From the NCBI RefSeq assembly GCF_052114605.1, contig NZ_JBFRFB010000011.1:89043-153042 (forward strand): a stretch of 64,000 bases of DNA, written 5' to 3'. Positions 22,701 to 30,833 of the stretch are shown here, piece by piece; position 1 is the stretch's first letter, and the number at the start of each line of letters is the position of its first letter. The position numbers and the translations under genes are program-made. The notes beneath the pieces were generated by a model that was not told where the DNA came from, made no database searches, and was given only the letters and a program-made list of their open reading frames with translations. Origin of the DNA: Microvirga sp052114605. Its GTDB lineage: Bacteria; Pseudomonadota; Alphaproteobacteria; Rhizobiales; Beijerinckiaceae.

Positions 22701-23510
22701 ATGCAGCAGATTGACTTAGGTTGGTTCACAAGACTTGGAGTCGCGTTAGACGCGCTAAAAGCTGAAAAGTTAGACGATCCGTCCTCTGCCGTCGAAATAT
22801 TAACGCATGCAAGATTTCATCTCTGGTGGCTCGTAGAAGAACGACAGCAGCTCCCAATTCAACTTGACACTAGCAGACCGATTATCATTCATCTTTTTCA
22901 AGAAATACACCGTATACTTGAACTTGATGCCGACGCTCGTTTGAAAGCAATCTTAGATGCTAAAGAAAGGATTTATGAAACTGCGACTCGCTTGAGTACA
23001 ATCCTACAACAAGAACTAACCGTCTTGCCTGTCTTCTATCTTTTGCCAAAGCGCGCCTATAGCGTGCGCATGTTCGTTATGGATGGAACTCGACATTTCT
23101 CAGAAGACGTTAGGAACGCTCTTATCGATGAAGAGCGATATGATCTGCAACAGGCAACGCGCTGTTTAGCCCTCGAAGCACCTACAGCCGCTGCTTTCCA
23201 CTTGTTCAGGGCTATCGAAGGTGTTTTACGCCGTTACTATAAGCTCGTCGTAGCCGGCAAAGAACCTAAGAAGACAGCGCGGAACTGGAATTCCTATCTA
23301 ACTCTGATGCAGAAGTATGGGTCGCCTGATCCCAAAATAATTTATGTAATCGATCAGATCAGACAGCTTTTCAGAAATCCAATTATCCATCCAGAAGCTC
23401 AACTGACTCTTGACCAAGCCTTGTCGCTTTTAGGTTTAGCCGACACTGCTCTAACATTGATTACAGCAGAAATTAAGCGGCTAGCTTACGAGGTCAGCGT
23501 TAATCAATGA
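22701..23510 (+). CDS. HEPN-motif protein inserted in the GTA cluster
   Basis: The 269-residue all-alpha protein is of unrecognised family. The C-terminal third (about 155-262) has the features of a HEPN domain: a helix with AFHLFRAIEGVLRRYY, then the RNxxxH motif LFRNPIIHPE (Arg225, His230) before the last helix. HEPN proteins with this motif are often metal-independent RNases in toxin-antitoxin and anti-phage systems. No nucleotidyltransferase or antitoxin partner is adjacent. The gene is A+T-rich and on the opposite strand to the GTA genes on both sides, so it was very likely acquired. Confidence 0.65.
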   Translation: MQQIDLGWFTRLGVALDALKAEKLDDPSSAVEILTHARFHLWWLVEERQQLPIQLDTSRPIIIHLFQEIHRILELDADARLKAILDAKERIYETATRLSTILQQELTVLPVFYLLPKRAYSVRMFVMDGTRHFSEDVRNALIDEERYDLQQATRCLALEAPTAAAFHLFRAIEGVLRRYYKLVVAGKEPKKTARNWNSYLTLMQKYGSPDPKIIYVIDQIRQLFRNPIIHPEAQLTLDQALSLLGLADTALTLITAEIKRLAYEVSVNQ

Positions 23511-23568
23511 GTTGACCAAGTAAAAGAACTTACGCATAGGTTATCATGCCTTCGATGGCGCTCTCACT

Positions 23569-24726
23569 TTAACGACTTTTGAGTCCATACCCCACCGCCT
23601 CGCGCTTTTCGTTATCGCTCAGGAACGGCGCTGCCGACACGCGTCGCCACAAGCTTTCGCGCTCATCGGCCAGCGCTTCGATGGAGTCGAGGTCGGGCTC
23701 CAGCTGCAGTGCATCGCCGAAGCCGGGGGCGAGCCATTGCGCGAGGGCTTCCGTCGTGCGCTTCACCAGCGGGATGATGGTCTGGCGATAGAAGGCACGG
23801 TTGGCTTCCGCGTAATTGGCGTGAGTGCTGTCGCCGGGAAGTCCCAGCAGCAGCGGCGGCACGCCGAAAGCGAGCGCGATCTCGCGCGCGGCGGCGGCTT
23901 TGGCCTCCACGAAATCCATTTCCTTCGGCGACAGCGAGAGCGGCTTCCAGTCGAGGCCGCCTTCGAGGAGCAGCGGGCGGCCCGCATTGGTCGCTCCCTG
24001 GTAGTTGGTCTCCAACTCCTCCTTCAGCCGGCTGAACTGCGCATCGGTGAGCGCCGTGCCGCCGACGACGAGAGCGCCGGAAGGACGCGCCGCGTTGTCG
24101 AGCAGCGCCTTGTTCCAGGCGCCCGCCGCGTTGTGGATGTCGAGCGCGGTCGCGGCCGCTTCCATGGGCGACAGGCCGTAATGATCATCCGCCGGATGAA
24201 ACAGGGTGAGATGCAGGATCGGTGGCATCATTTCGCCCTGCCCCATCGCGAAACGCACCACCTCACTACCAACCGCATATTCATACGCGGCCGGCCATCC
24301 GTCGGCACCTGGCACCACGCGCATGCGGTCGGGCCGCAGGGCGTGCAGTTCGGCGGGCGCGCCATCGATGCCGACGGCCTCCACATAGGCGTTGCCGGAC
24401 ACCATCAGATGTCCATAGACGCTCTCGAGAAAACGCTGCCCGCCTTCTCGTGGGTTGGGGCGGCTCAGCAGCGACAGCAGCGGATGCGCGGAGAGATCCC
24501 GCCCCTCCTGCCTCAAGGTCAGAGGCAGGGAGGCGGCGGCTTCCGCAACCAGCCGCACGGCGCGATGCACGATGGCGTTCTTCTGAAATCCCTCGCGGGC
24601 CAGAGCGCCGTAGTCGCGCGGCGTCCAAACGGCGCGTCCGTCGAAATAGAACGCGACCGCCGAATGCGCGCGCGAAGCCTTGGCTTCAGGCGGCGCCTGA
24701 AACCAACGGGTCAACTTGGTCAGCAT
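23569..24726 (-). CDS. GTA portal protein gp3 (HK97 family)
   Basis: The 385-residue portal protein forms the DNA entry ring. Typical elements are FQKNAIVHRAVRLVAEAAASLPL, LSLLSRPNPREGGQRFLESVYGHLMVSGNAYVE and IALAFGVPPLLLGLPGDSTHANYAEANRAFYRQTIIP. The ATG at 24726 has AGGAG upstream; the 22 residues before it come from the adjacent palindrome. It is separated from g2 by a small monooxygenase-like gene and two palindromic elements. Confidence 0.94.
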   Translation of the reverse strand: MLTKLTRWFQAPPEAKASRAHSAVAFYFDGRAVWTPRDYGALAREGFQKNAIVHRAVRLVAEAAASLPLTLRQEGRDLSAHPLLSLLSRPNPREGGQRFLESVYGHLMVSGNAYVEAVGIDGAPAELHALRPDRMRVVPGADGWPAAYEYAVGSEVVRFAMGQGEMMPPILHLTLFHPADDHYGLSPMEAAATALDIHNAAGAWNKALLDNAARPSGALVVGGTALTDAQFSRLKEELETNYQGATNAGRPLLLEGGLDWKPLSLSPKEMDFVEAKAAAAREIALAFGVPPLLLGLPGDSTHANYAEANRAFYRQTIIPLVKRTTEALAQWLAPGFGDALQLEPDLDSIEALADERESLWRRVSAAPFLSDNEKREAVGYGLKSR

Positions 24727-24745
24727 GAAAGGCTCCTGCCTACAG

Positions 24746-24803
24746 CATCGGATCAGAACATCGTGCGCAAAATCGGGGCCACTTTTGCGCACGATGCTCT
24801 AAG
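24746..24803. repeat. Rhizobiales-type intergenic palindrome upstream of the portal gene
   Basis: A perfect 14-bp inverted repeat CATCGTGCGCAAAA / TTTTGCGCACGATG (24759-24772, 24783-24796) flanks a 10-bp loop, with AGAGCATCG-type ends. Palindromes of this style are common between genes in Rhizobiales genomes. It lies in the leader of g3, 32 bp before the start codon. Confidence 0.75.
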
Positions 24804-24849
24804 CGATGGCGAGTGATTAAAGGCCACAGAAAAGCAGCCGGAGAAAAGC

Positions 24850-24905
24850 GCACGCTTCCTGGTCACATGCCGAGGATTTCCTCGTGGCATGCCGAAGAAG
24901 CGTGC
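24850..24905. repeat. Two-tier hairpin between g3 and the ABM gene
   Basis: Outer arms GCACGCTTC / GAAGCGTGC (24850-24858, 24897-24905) enclose an inner stem CATGCC-GAGGA ... TCCTC-gt-GGCATG (24866-24891). With the palindrome at 24746 it fills most of the 321-bp gap; nothing coding was seen there. No T run follows, so it is not a standard terminator. Confidence 0.55.
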
Positions 24906-25047
24906 AATCCGCGATCGATCGTCATTGGACCTTCATCGAGCGCGGCGTAATCTTGAGATGTTGCGGGCCATCCGGCGACATTCACGCGCCAGTCGAGCTG
25001 GTTCCCCAGTTCGGCTGGCGCGACCAATGTTTCCCGTCCCGGCCTTA

Positions 25048-25359
25048 TCAGGCTGCAACGACACCGCTCAGGGCGGCATTCTTGGCGCCGACGACCTCGA
25101 GAAATCTGAGTGTCGGCTCACCCTCGATCATGGGTGCTATGTCGCTCCACAAGGTGCGGACATGGGGCATGGCATCCTTGGCCTTCTTTTCATCGTCGAA
25201 GAGAGCGACGACGAAAAACTCACCCTTGTCGTCCATCATCCCAATCCACTCCCGAAGGTTGGGTTGGGCATAGATCCTGGCTTCGTTGGCCTCGCGCCAC
25301 CGACGCATGTCTTCAAACTTGTCAGGCTTCACGCGGAACGTCGTCAGTCGTGCATACAT
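25048..25359 (-). CDS. Antibiotic biosynthesis monooxygenase-like (ABM) protein
   Basis: The 103-residue protein has the dimeric alpha/beta-barrel pattern: YARLTTFRVKPDKFEDMRRW, then a helix, FFVVALFDDEKKAKDAM and a C-terminal strand RFLEVVGAKN. The reaction is unknown; ABM-fold proteins include quinone and heme-degrading monooxygenases and stress proteins. The ribosome site GGAGG lies 6 bp before the ATG at 25359. It is on the same strand as the GTA genes, between g2 and g3, where RcGTA has none. Confidence 0.75.
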   Translation of the reverse strand: MYARLTTFRVKPDKFEDMRRWREANEARIYAQPNLREWIGMMDDKGEFFVVALFDDEKKAKDAMPHVRTLWSDIAPMIEGEPTLRFLEVVGAKNAALSGVVAA

Positions 25360-25476
25360 GGTGGGCCTCCTTGATGAAGGAGTGACTGGCATCAGGCCAG
25401 CGCTGCACTGGGTACGACGCGCGAAGTCTAGATCGTATAGACGCCGTTGTGAAACGAAAACCGCCGTGCCGGAAGG

Positions 25477-26844
25477 CTATAGCATCCGCACGCGCGGCTC
25501 TTTTCGGTCCCGCAGCATCAGTTCGGTAAGCGCCCAGACGAGCGCATCCATGCGGTCGGGCGAACGCCCGGAGGTAAGACCGCCGGGGCCGAAGTCGCAG
25601 AGCTCGTCTTCGAGGTCGGGCAGCGCGCTCACATGGCGCACGCGGCCCTGCGCATAGAGAACCGAAACCGGCTCGGCGCGCAGATATTTTCCGCGCGTGG
25701 CGCGCACGCTCGCGACCGGCACGGACGGATCGACCTCGCGGATCACGCCGGTCGCCATCTCGCCGCCCTGGTTCGTCTCCACGATCAGTGCATCCGCCTG
25801 CAGGCGGCGATATAGCGCGACGGCCTTCGCCGCCCATTCCGGCGGCTTCAAGCCTGACGCCGTCGCATCCTCCAGCACATAGGCCGTGCCGCCGTCGTCG
25901 ATACCAGCAGCAACGATGCCGCAGGCATCGGCCCGCTTCGATGAACTGGCGGGCGGATCGACGGCGACGACGATGCGCATCAGAGGCGGCGCCAAATCCG
26001 TTCGGCAAGCTTCTATCATGTCGCGCGTCCAGAGCGCATCGGGACGATCCTCGATGATGTCGCCATCGAGCTCCTGCCGTCCCAGACGCGTGCCGGCATA
26101 GCGTCCGACGACCGTCTCCAGAAAGGCTGGCGCCAGATTGGCGGCGTTGTCGGATGTCTTTGCGCGCGAAACCGCGACCGACGGGTCCGCGAGGAAGCGC
26201 TTGAGCAGCGGGATCGGACGTGGCGTCGTCGTTACCATCTGGCGCGGATGGCGTCCGAGGCGCAGTCCGAATTGCAGCATGTCCCAGGTTTCATTCACGT
26301 GCTTCCATTTCGCGAGTTCGTCCGCCCAGGCGGCCTCGAATTGAGGACCGCGCAGGGAGTCGGGATCTTCCGCCGAGAACACATGCGCCACCGCGCCGTT
26401 TCGCCATTCGAGCTTGCGCAGGGACGGCGACCAGGTGGGGCGTTCGCCGCGCTCATGCACCGCCAGGATTCCGGCGGGGCCCTCCACCATCACGTTGCGC
26501 GCATCGGAGAAGGTTTCGCCGATCAATGCGATGCGCCGATGCGGCTCGTTCGCGAAACCGGGTTCGCCCAAAGCGATGCCACGCACCCATTCGGAGCCCG
26601 TGCGGGTCTTGCCCGCCCCTCGCCCGCCGAGCACGAGCCAGAGGGACCAGGGGTCATGGCGGCGGCTGAGACCCGGCATCCGCTGCTCGACGCGGCATTG
26701 GATGGGCCAATAGCGAATAAGCTGTTCCAGTTCCTTCTTAGATAAGGAGGCCGTCGCTTCCTCGAGCTTCCTCTTCCGCGATAACCCGCTCAAGATGGCG
26801 AGCAAGCTCGTCGCGGAGCTCGTGGAGGCTGCGGGGGTTTTCAT
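25477..26844 (-). CDS. GTA terminase large subunit gp2
   Basis: This is the packaging ATPase/nuclease, 455 residues from the ATG at 26844. Walker A is LGGRGAGKTRT (Lys79), followed by the ATPase region with AAWADELAKW, and a C-terminal RNase H-like nuclease domain with VVAVDPPASSS, LIVETNQGG and PDRMDALVWALTEL. The 5' part overlaps the small terminase gene in another frame by about 107 bp. An ATG at 26862 or a TTG near 26805 are alternative starts. It would cut headful lengths of host DNA into GTA heads. Confidence 0.92.
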   Translation of the reverse strand: MKTPAASTSSATSLLAILSGLSRKRKLEEATASLSKKELEQLIRYWPIQCRVEQRMPGLSRRHDPWSLWLVLGGRGAGKTRTGSEWVRGIALGEPGFANEPHRRIALIGETFSDARNVMVEGPAGILAVHERGERPTWSPSLRKLEWRNGAVAHVFSAEDPDSLRGPQFEAAWADELAKWKHVNETWDMLQFGLRLGRHPRQMVTTTPRPIPLLKRFLADPSVAVSRAKTSDNAANLAPAFLETVVGRYAGTRLGRQELDGDIIEDRPDALWTRDMIEACRTDLAPPLMRIVVAVDPPASSSKRADACGIVAAGIDDGGTAYVLEDATASGLKPPEWAAKAVALYRRLQADALIVETNQGGEMATGVIREVDPSVPVASVRATRGKYLRAEPVSVLYAQGRVRHVSALPDLEDELCDFGPGGLTSGRSPDRMDALVWALTELMLRDRKEPRVRML

Positions 26845-27286
26845 CTTGCTGCTCGGTTTCATCGAGCCTTGCACCTTCCTGCTCCAGGAGTGCACGCGCG
26901 GTCGACAACGTCTTGGCATAAGAGGCCAGCGTCCGGGCTATCTTGTCGTGATCCTCCATGCCTTCGCTGCGTTGCTTGTCCATGAGAGCGTTGATCTGTG
27001 TTCGTGTGGCCCGGGCCAGAGACCGCGCCGCTTCCCGTAGGGACGTCGCGGCTGCCGCGCTTCCGGCAAGGGCCTCGACTGAATCGTTCGAGGCCTTGCT
27101 CAACTCGTTCTGAGCGAGCGCGGCATGGCGTGGCAGCCAACCCCAGCGCTGTCTCAAGCGAACAAAGGTGCTCGCGCCGACGCCGAGATAGGCTTCGATA
27201 TCCTTCAAGCCGAGCTTGGGATGGCCGGTGTAATAGAGATAGGCCTGCTCCCGCTTCTCGTCAGGGATTTCGATCCTGGGAAACAT
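26738..27286 (-). CDS. GTA small terminase-like protein gp1
   Basis: The 182-residue protein begins MFPRIEIPDEKREQAYLYYTG, followed by a helix-turn-helix-like segment (LGLKDIEAYLGVGASTFVRLRQRWGW) and long coiled-coil helices. This is the layout of a DNA-binding small terminase; GTA gp1 has this role. The ATG at 27286 has GAGGTG upstream. An in-frame ATG at 27367 would extend it by 27 residues across a terminator hairpin, which may matter for regulation. Its 3' end overlaps g2. Confidence 0.8.
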   Translation of the reverse strand: MFPRIEIPDEKREQAYLYYTGHPKLGLKDIEAYLGVGASTFVRLRQRWGWLPRHAALAQNELSKASNDSVEALAGSAAAATSLREAARSLARATRTQINALMDKQRSEGMEDHDKIARTLASYAKTLSTARALLEQEGARLDETEQQDENPRSLHELRDELARHLERVIAEEEARGSDGLLI

Positions 27287-27297
27287 GGGCACCTCAA

Positions 27298-27329
27298 TAA
27301 AAAAACCGCTCAAGCGGCACTTGAGCGGT
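27298..27329 (-). terminator. Perfect terminator hairpin in the leader of g1
   Basis: Read on the minus strand: ACCGCTCAAG-tgccg-CTTGAGCGGT (10-bp perfect stem, 27305-27329) directly followed by a run of T residues. It ends about 12 bp before the g1 ATG and lies downstream of the promoter at 27391-27419, an attenuator arrangement. A second imperfect hairpin (GAATGAA/TTCATTC, 27343-27369) precedes it. Confidence 0.85.
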
Positions 27330-27390
27330 GGAGGTATTGTTCGAATGAATGCCGGGCGGGGCTTCATTCACACTTCGTCAGCGTTCTTGT

Positions 27391-27419
27391 TTTGTACTCT
27401 ATCAGCGTTGCGCTGTCAA
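27391..27419 (-). promoter_or_regulatory. Sigma-70-type promoter for the GTA cluster
   Basis: On the minus strand TTGACA (27419-27414) and TACAAA (27396-27391) are spaced by 17 bp. Transcription would start near 27384, about 98 bp before the g1 ATG, and would run into the terminator hairpin in the leader. No other candidate this good was seen upstream of g1. Confidence 0.6.
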
Positions 27420-27737
27420 GCGCGATTTCGAACAATGTTACTGGCGCCCGAAATTCCTTGCGCGCCGATCCTCATGGAGCTGCCCCACTCAGGCCTTTTC
27501 AGAGTTCTCCATAGGTTCCCAATAATGGAAATTCACACGAATAAGATAGCGCATATTGGCGATCATAATCGGAACATTTTAGCAATAAACGAGCAACTTC
27601 CGTCACCTCGCAATAGTATTTCCGAGTTATTGCTATGCAATATTCTCTTTCAAATACAGCTTAACATTGAAACATCCGCTCCTCTATACCTACCCATTCA
27701 TGTAGGTTATTCAGGAACGTTGCCATTTGATCTTTAA
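27420..27737. other. A+T-rich intergenic stretch upstream of the GTA cluster
   Basis: About 320 bp of visibly A+T-rich DNA without a credible reading frame lies between the endonuclease-family gene and the g1 promoter. It could hold binding sites for GTA regulators; I could not identify a specific one. A short hairpin TGAGG...CCTCA (27738-27762) overlaps the stop codon of the next gene. Confidence 0.4.
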
Positions 27738-27759
27738 TGAGGCGCGCATGCGCCACTCC

Positions 27760-28782
27760 TCAAAGCGATACATCCACTTTTGGCATGTCATGGTCGGAGA
27801 GAGCCTTGCCGTTCTCATCGACGGCCGAAACAGTCGTAGGGTTCGTGACCTTGACCCCACGCACGAAAATCCAGTCGAGCTTTCCAAAGGGCTGCTCATG
27901 CGTCTTCCACGGCCCATTCCGCTGGGTGGCTTGAGCCGTGTTCGAACCCTGCCACCCGAAGCCGGCCTCCCGCAGATCGTTGAAGAGCGGCTCGCTGACC
28001 TCCGGCATATCGGTCGCCCGCTGCCGGTCCCCTTCCCCTCTCGGCAGGTCCTTCGTGTTGAAATCTCCTCCGATGATGCAGGCCGCATCTCCGGCAAGCT
28101 CTTTCAGAACCTGCAGAAGCGTTCTCACCTGCCTTTGCCGATCCAGGGAATCCGTCTTGCTTTCCAAATGGGTGCTGACCACCCACAGGGGATGCGGCGC
28201 GGCGATCCGCGCAGCGAGTGCGATTCGTCCGCCGACTCGATGCTGCGCGCCGTCGATTCCTCCAAACCATAAACCACCGGTTTCAAGCCGGATGAGATGC
28301 GCCTCCTCGATCCGGAATCGGCTGACGATGGCATTGCCGTGAAGGCTACAGGCATTCCGCCGCCCCTGGTGCCGCCGCATCTCCCCCGCATCGCCCAAGT
28401 CGAGCTCCACGAACTCGGCCCCGAAGGCATAGCCCATGCCGAGCGCTGCGCTCAGCGCACGTATTGTATGGATGTTACCCGAACGGGCCATACCGCTATC
28501 GGCCTCGCAGAGAAGCGCGACATCGATTCCCTCTCGCATCAGCAGAGACGAGACCGCATCCGGAACCGTCAGCCGCTCCGCATTGAAGGACGCGAGACGC
28601 AATGCTCCGGTCGAAGACCGCTGCTCCGGGCTGCTTTCCATCTCGACCATGCCGAAGGCCGCGATACGATCGAAAAAGGCGGCATGGGATGCGGGATCCT
28701 TCGGCGATTTGCGCGCCTCTTCCAGCAATGCCTCGGGCGGGCATGGAAGCCTCTCCACAATCCGGCTGGCGACGCGCGGCAT
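27760..28782 (-). CDS. Endonuclease/exonuclease/phosphatase family protein
   Basis: The 340-residue cytoplasmic protein has the EEP fold. Motifs are LRLASFNAERL (Asn), LLCEADSGMARSGN (Glu), WVVSTHLESKTDSLDRQRQV, IIGGDFNTKDLP (catalytic Asp-Phe-Asn) and ALSDHDMPKVDV (terminal Asp-His). It would cleave phosphodiester bonds in nucleic acid or phospho-compounds, and the substrate is unknown. The ATG at 28782 has GGAGAG upstream; a GTG at 28800 is possible. It is on the same strand just upstream of the GTA cluster, but its own terminator signal and promoter are unclear. Confidence 0.85.
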   Translation of the reverse strand: MPRVASRIVERLPCPPEALLEEARKSPKDPASHAAFFDRIAAFGMVEMESSPEQRSSTGALRLASFNAERLTVPDAVSSLLMREGIDVALLCEADSGMARSGNIHTIRALSAALGMGYAFGAEFVELDLGDAGEMRRHQGRRNACSLHGNAIVSRFRIEEAHLIRLETGGLWFGGIDGAQHRVGGRIALAARIAAPHPLWVVSTHLESKTDSLDRQRQVRTLLQVLKELAGDAACIIGGDFNTKDLPRGEGDRQRATDMPEVSEPLFNDLREAGFGWQGSNTAQATQRNGPWKTHEQPFGKLDWIFVRGVKVTNPTTVSAVDENGKALSDHDMPKVDVSL

Positions 28783-28935
28783 GGGCGCTCTCCCCCTCAC
28801 AGCGTCGGGGTAACGCCCTCACGTCCAAAGAGATCGCAATGTGAATATTTTTCTACTGATTTTCAGGAGACCTTAGGAACTTTCCCGCTACCTTGGCGTT
28901 ATAGATCCGCACAAACACATGCCGGGAGACGGCCC

Positions 28936-29094
28936 ATGATCACTTGGGCTACCATTATCGCGCTCGCCACGGGCGCGCTTTTCTACGTGAGCGACAATCC
29001 GTCCATTGCTACGAACATTGCAGAATTGGCCGGCGTCATCGCCATGTTCATGCTCGTCTGCGCTGCTGAAGTTTACAGCGAGCCGAAAGGATAA
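28936..29094 (+). CDS. Small 52-residue membrane protein
   Basis: The protein of 52 residues has two hydrophobic segments (about 3-18, WATIIALATGALFYV; 27-44, IAELAGVIAMFMLVCAAEV). The ribosome site GGAGACGG precedes the ATG. No family recognised. It stands alone on the plus strand between the endonuclease-family gene and an HWE kinase. Confidence 0.6.
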   Translation: MITWATIIALATGALFYVSDNPSIATNIAELAGVIAMFMLVCAAEVYSEPKG

Positions 29095-29203
29095 GGCCTG
29101 GAGGCAAGAGCCATCCTGCAATACGCCTCCGTTAGACCTTCTCCGCTTCCCAAAAAACTTAGCGCCCATTAGGGAAAGCCCGCAATTGCACTAGTTTTGC
29201 AAC

Positions 29204-30700
29204 ATGATTATATTGCCATCCATGATGATGTCCCGCTCAGCGCTCGCGATCGCACCCGATCTGGTCGTTCCGGCCAAGTCCGGAAGTGGACCCGCGCCGA
29301 TTGAGGAGGCTTTGCAGCAGGCCCTGACACAATCCGTGGAAGCGAAGGTCGAGACCCGGCTCTCGACGCTCCTCGAAGGCATCGGCGACGCATTCTATTC
29401 ACTCAGTCAGGATTGGTGCTTCACCTACATCAACAAGGCAGCGGAGACTTATTTCGGCCTTCCCCGGGAAGAGATGCTTGGCCGCAATATCTGGGAGATA
29501 TTCCCGGGCTCGGAAGGAACGGGCCTGCGCCGCCAGTACGAGGAAGTCTTCGCTTCAGGGCGCTCCGCTTCCTTCGAGGCGGAGGCCGTCGGTGTCGCCG
29601 GGCGCTTTCTGGAGCTACACGTCTTCCCTTATAACGAAGGCCTCGGCATCAGCTTCCGCGACTGGACGGAGCGCCGCCGCGCGGAGGAAGAGCTGCGCGA
29701 GAGCGAAGCACGGCTCAGCTCACTTGCCGACAATGTGCCAGGCTGCATGGTCTACCAACTGAGCGATACCTGCGAGTATCAGGACCGCAAGCTGATCTAT
29801 CTCTCCAAGACCTGCGAGCAACTAACCGGAGTTCCGGCTGAGGATGTGCAGGCCAGCCCCGCCCTCCTCTACAATCTCGTCCTGCCGCAGTATCGCGAAC
29901 GAATGCTCGCGGAGGAATATGCCTGCTACCGGGAGCGCAAGGCGTTCACCTTCGAATTCGAGATCGTGCATGCCAAAACCGGCGAAGTCCGCTGGCACCG
30001 GGTGACGATCACGCCCCGCCAGATGCCCAACGGCTATTATGTTTGGGATGGCCTCCAGCTCGACATCACCGATCACAAACGCGCGGAAGAGCATCTGCGC
30101 CTGCTGATCAACGAGTTGAACCACCGGGTGAAGAACACTCTCGCCACCGTGCAGTCCCTGGCCGCCCAGAGCTTCCATCGCCCCAGCTTCCGGCACAAGG
30201 AGGAGCTGACGGCGGCTCGCAGCGCGTTCGAGGCGCGCCTCTTCGCCTTGGCGCGCGGCCACGACGTGCTCACCCGCGAGAACTGGGAGAGCGCGAACCT
30301 CACCGATCTGATCGCTCAAGCCTGCGCCCCCTATCGTGGGGATCCCGAGGAGGCCAAGAGGATCGAGACCGATGGTCCGGAACTTCGTATTGCGCCGCCC
30401 ATGGCCCTCAGCCTGTCCATGGCTTTGCACGAGCTCAGTACGAATGCCCTGAAGTATGGGGCATTGAGCGTGCCTGCCGGACAGGTTCTCATTTCCTGGA
30501 AAACGATGACCTGCTCCACCGGCCAGCGGCTTATCCTCCGCTGGGAGGAGCGGGGCGGGCCGCCGGTCGCAGCGCCCACGCGAAAGGGGTTCGGCTCGCG
30601 GCTGATTCAGGACGGCCTCGCCCGGGAGCTGAGCGGGGTGGTGCAGATCGTCTACGAACCCTCGGGTGTCGTATGCACGATTGATGTGCCTCTTCCCTGA
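29204..30700 (+). CDS. PAS-domain HWE-type sensor histidine kinase
   Basis: The 498-residue soluble kinase has a first PAS domain at about 55-165 (WCFTYINKAAETYFGLPREEMLG) and a second PAS domain at about 175-295 (ending DGLQLDITDHKRAEEHL). The HWE kinase core has NELNHRVKNTLATVQSLAAQSF (phospho-acceptor His307), ALHELSTNALKYGAL and LRWEERGGPPV. HWE kinases usually regulate general stress or light responses in alphaproteobacteria. No response regulator is adjacent, and the start (29204 or 29222) is not fixed by a strong ribosome site. Confidence 0.9.
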   Translation: MIILPSMMMSRSALAIAPDLVVPAKSGSGPAPIEEALQQALTQSVEAKVETRLSTLLEGIGDAFYSLSQDWCFTYINKAAETYFGLPREEMLGRNIWEIFPGSEGTGLRRQYEEVFASGRSASFEAEAVGVAGRFLELHVFPYNEGLGISFRDWTERRRAEEELRESEARLSSLADNVPGCMVYQLSDTCEYQDRKLIYLSKTCEQLTGVPAEDVQASPALLYNLVLPQYRERMLAEEYACYRERKAFTFEFEIVHAKTGEVRWHRVTITPRQMPNGYYVWDGLQLDITDHKRAEEHLRLLINELNHRVKNTLATVQSLAAQSFHRPSFRHKEELTAARSAFEARLFALARGHDVLTRENWESANLTDLIAQACAPYRGDPEEAKRIETDGPELRIAPPMALSLSMALHELSTNALKYGALSVPAGQVLISWKTMTCSTGQRLILRWEERGGPPVAAPTRKGFGSRLIQDGLARELSGVVQIVYEPSGVVCTIDVPLP

Positions 30701-30833
30701 GCACCTTTAAGAAAATCTCCCAAGCTCCATAGATCTTTGGTCGATAATGTCGCGAAGCGCCTTGCGAGCAGGGCCGGTTTTAGTGTCAATAAGCCCAAGT
30801 GACAAAGTCACGACCCAGAGAGGAAACAATTTT

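Noticed and set aside
22701..23510. HEPN gene as half of a toxin-antitoxin pair with a neighbour
   Set aside because: The genes on both sides are the GTA g3.5 and portal genes; no small nucleotidyltransferase or antitoxin-like gene is adjacent.
24889..25374. Plus-strand frame in the g3-ABM gap
   Set aside because: It overlaps the ABM gene antisense and begins in a hairpin; no ribosome site or domain.
5550..27286. Reading the cluster as an ordinary prophage
   Set aside because: No integrase, excisionase, repressor, replication gene or attachment site was seen, and the gene order and small tape measure match the Rhodobacter-type GTA.
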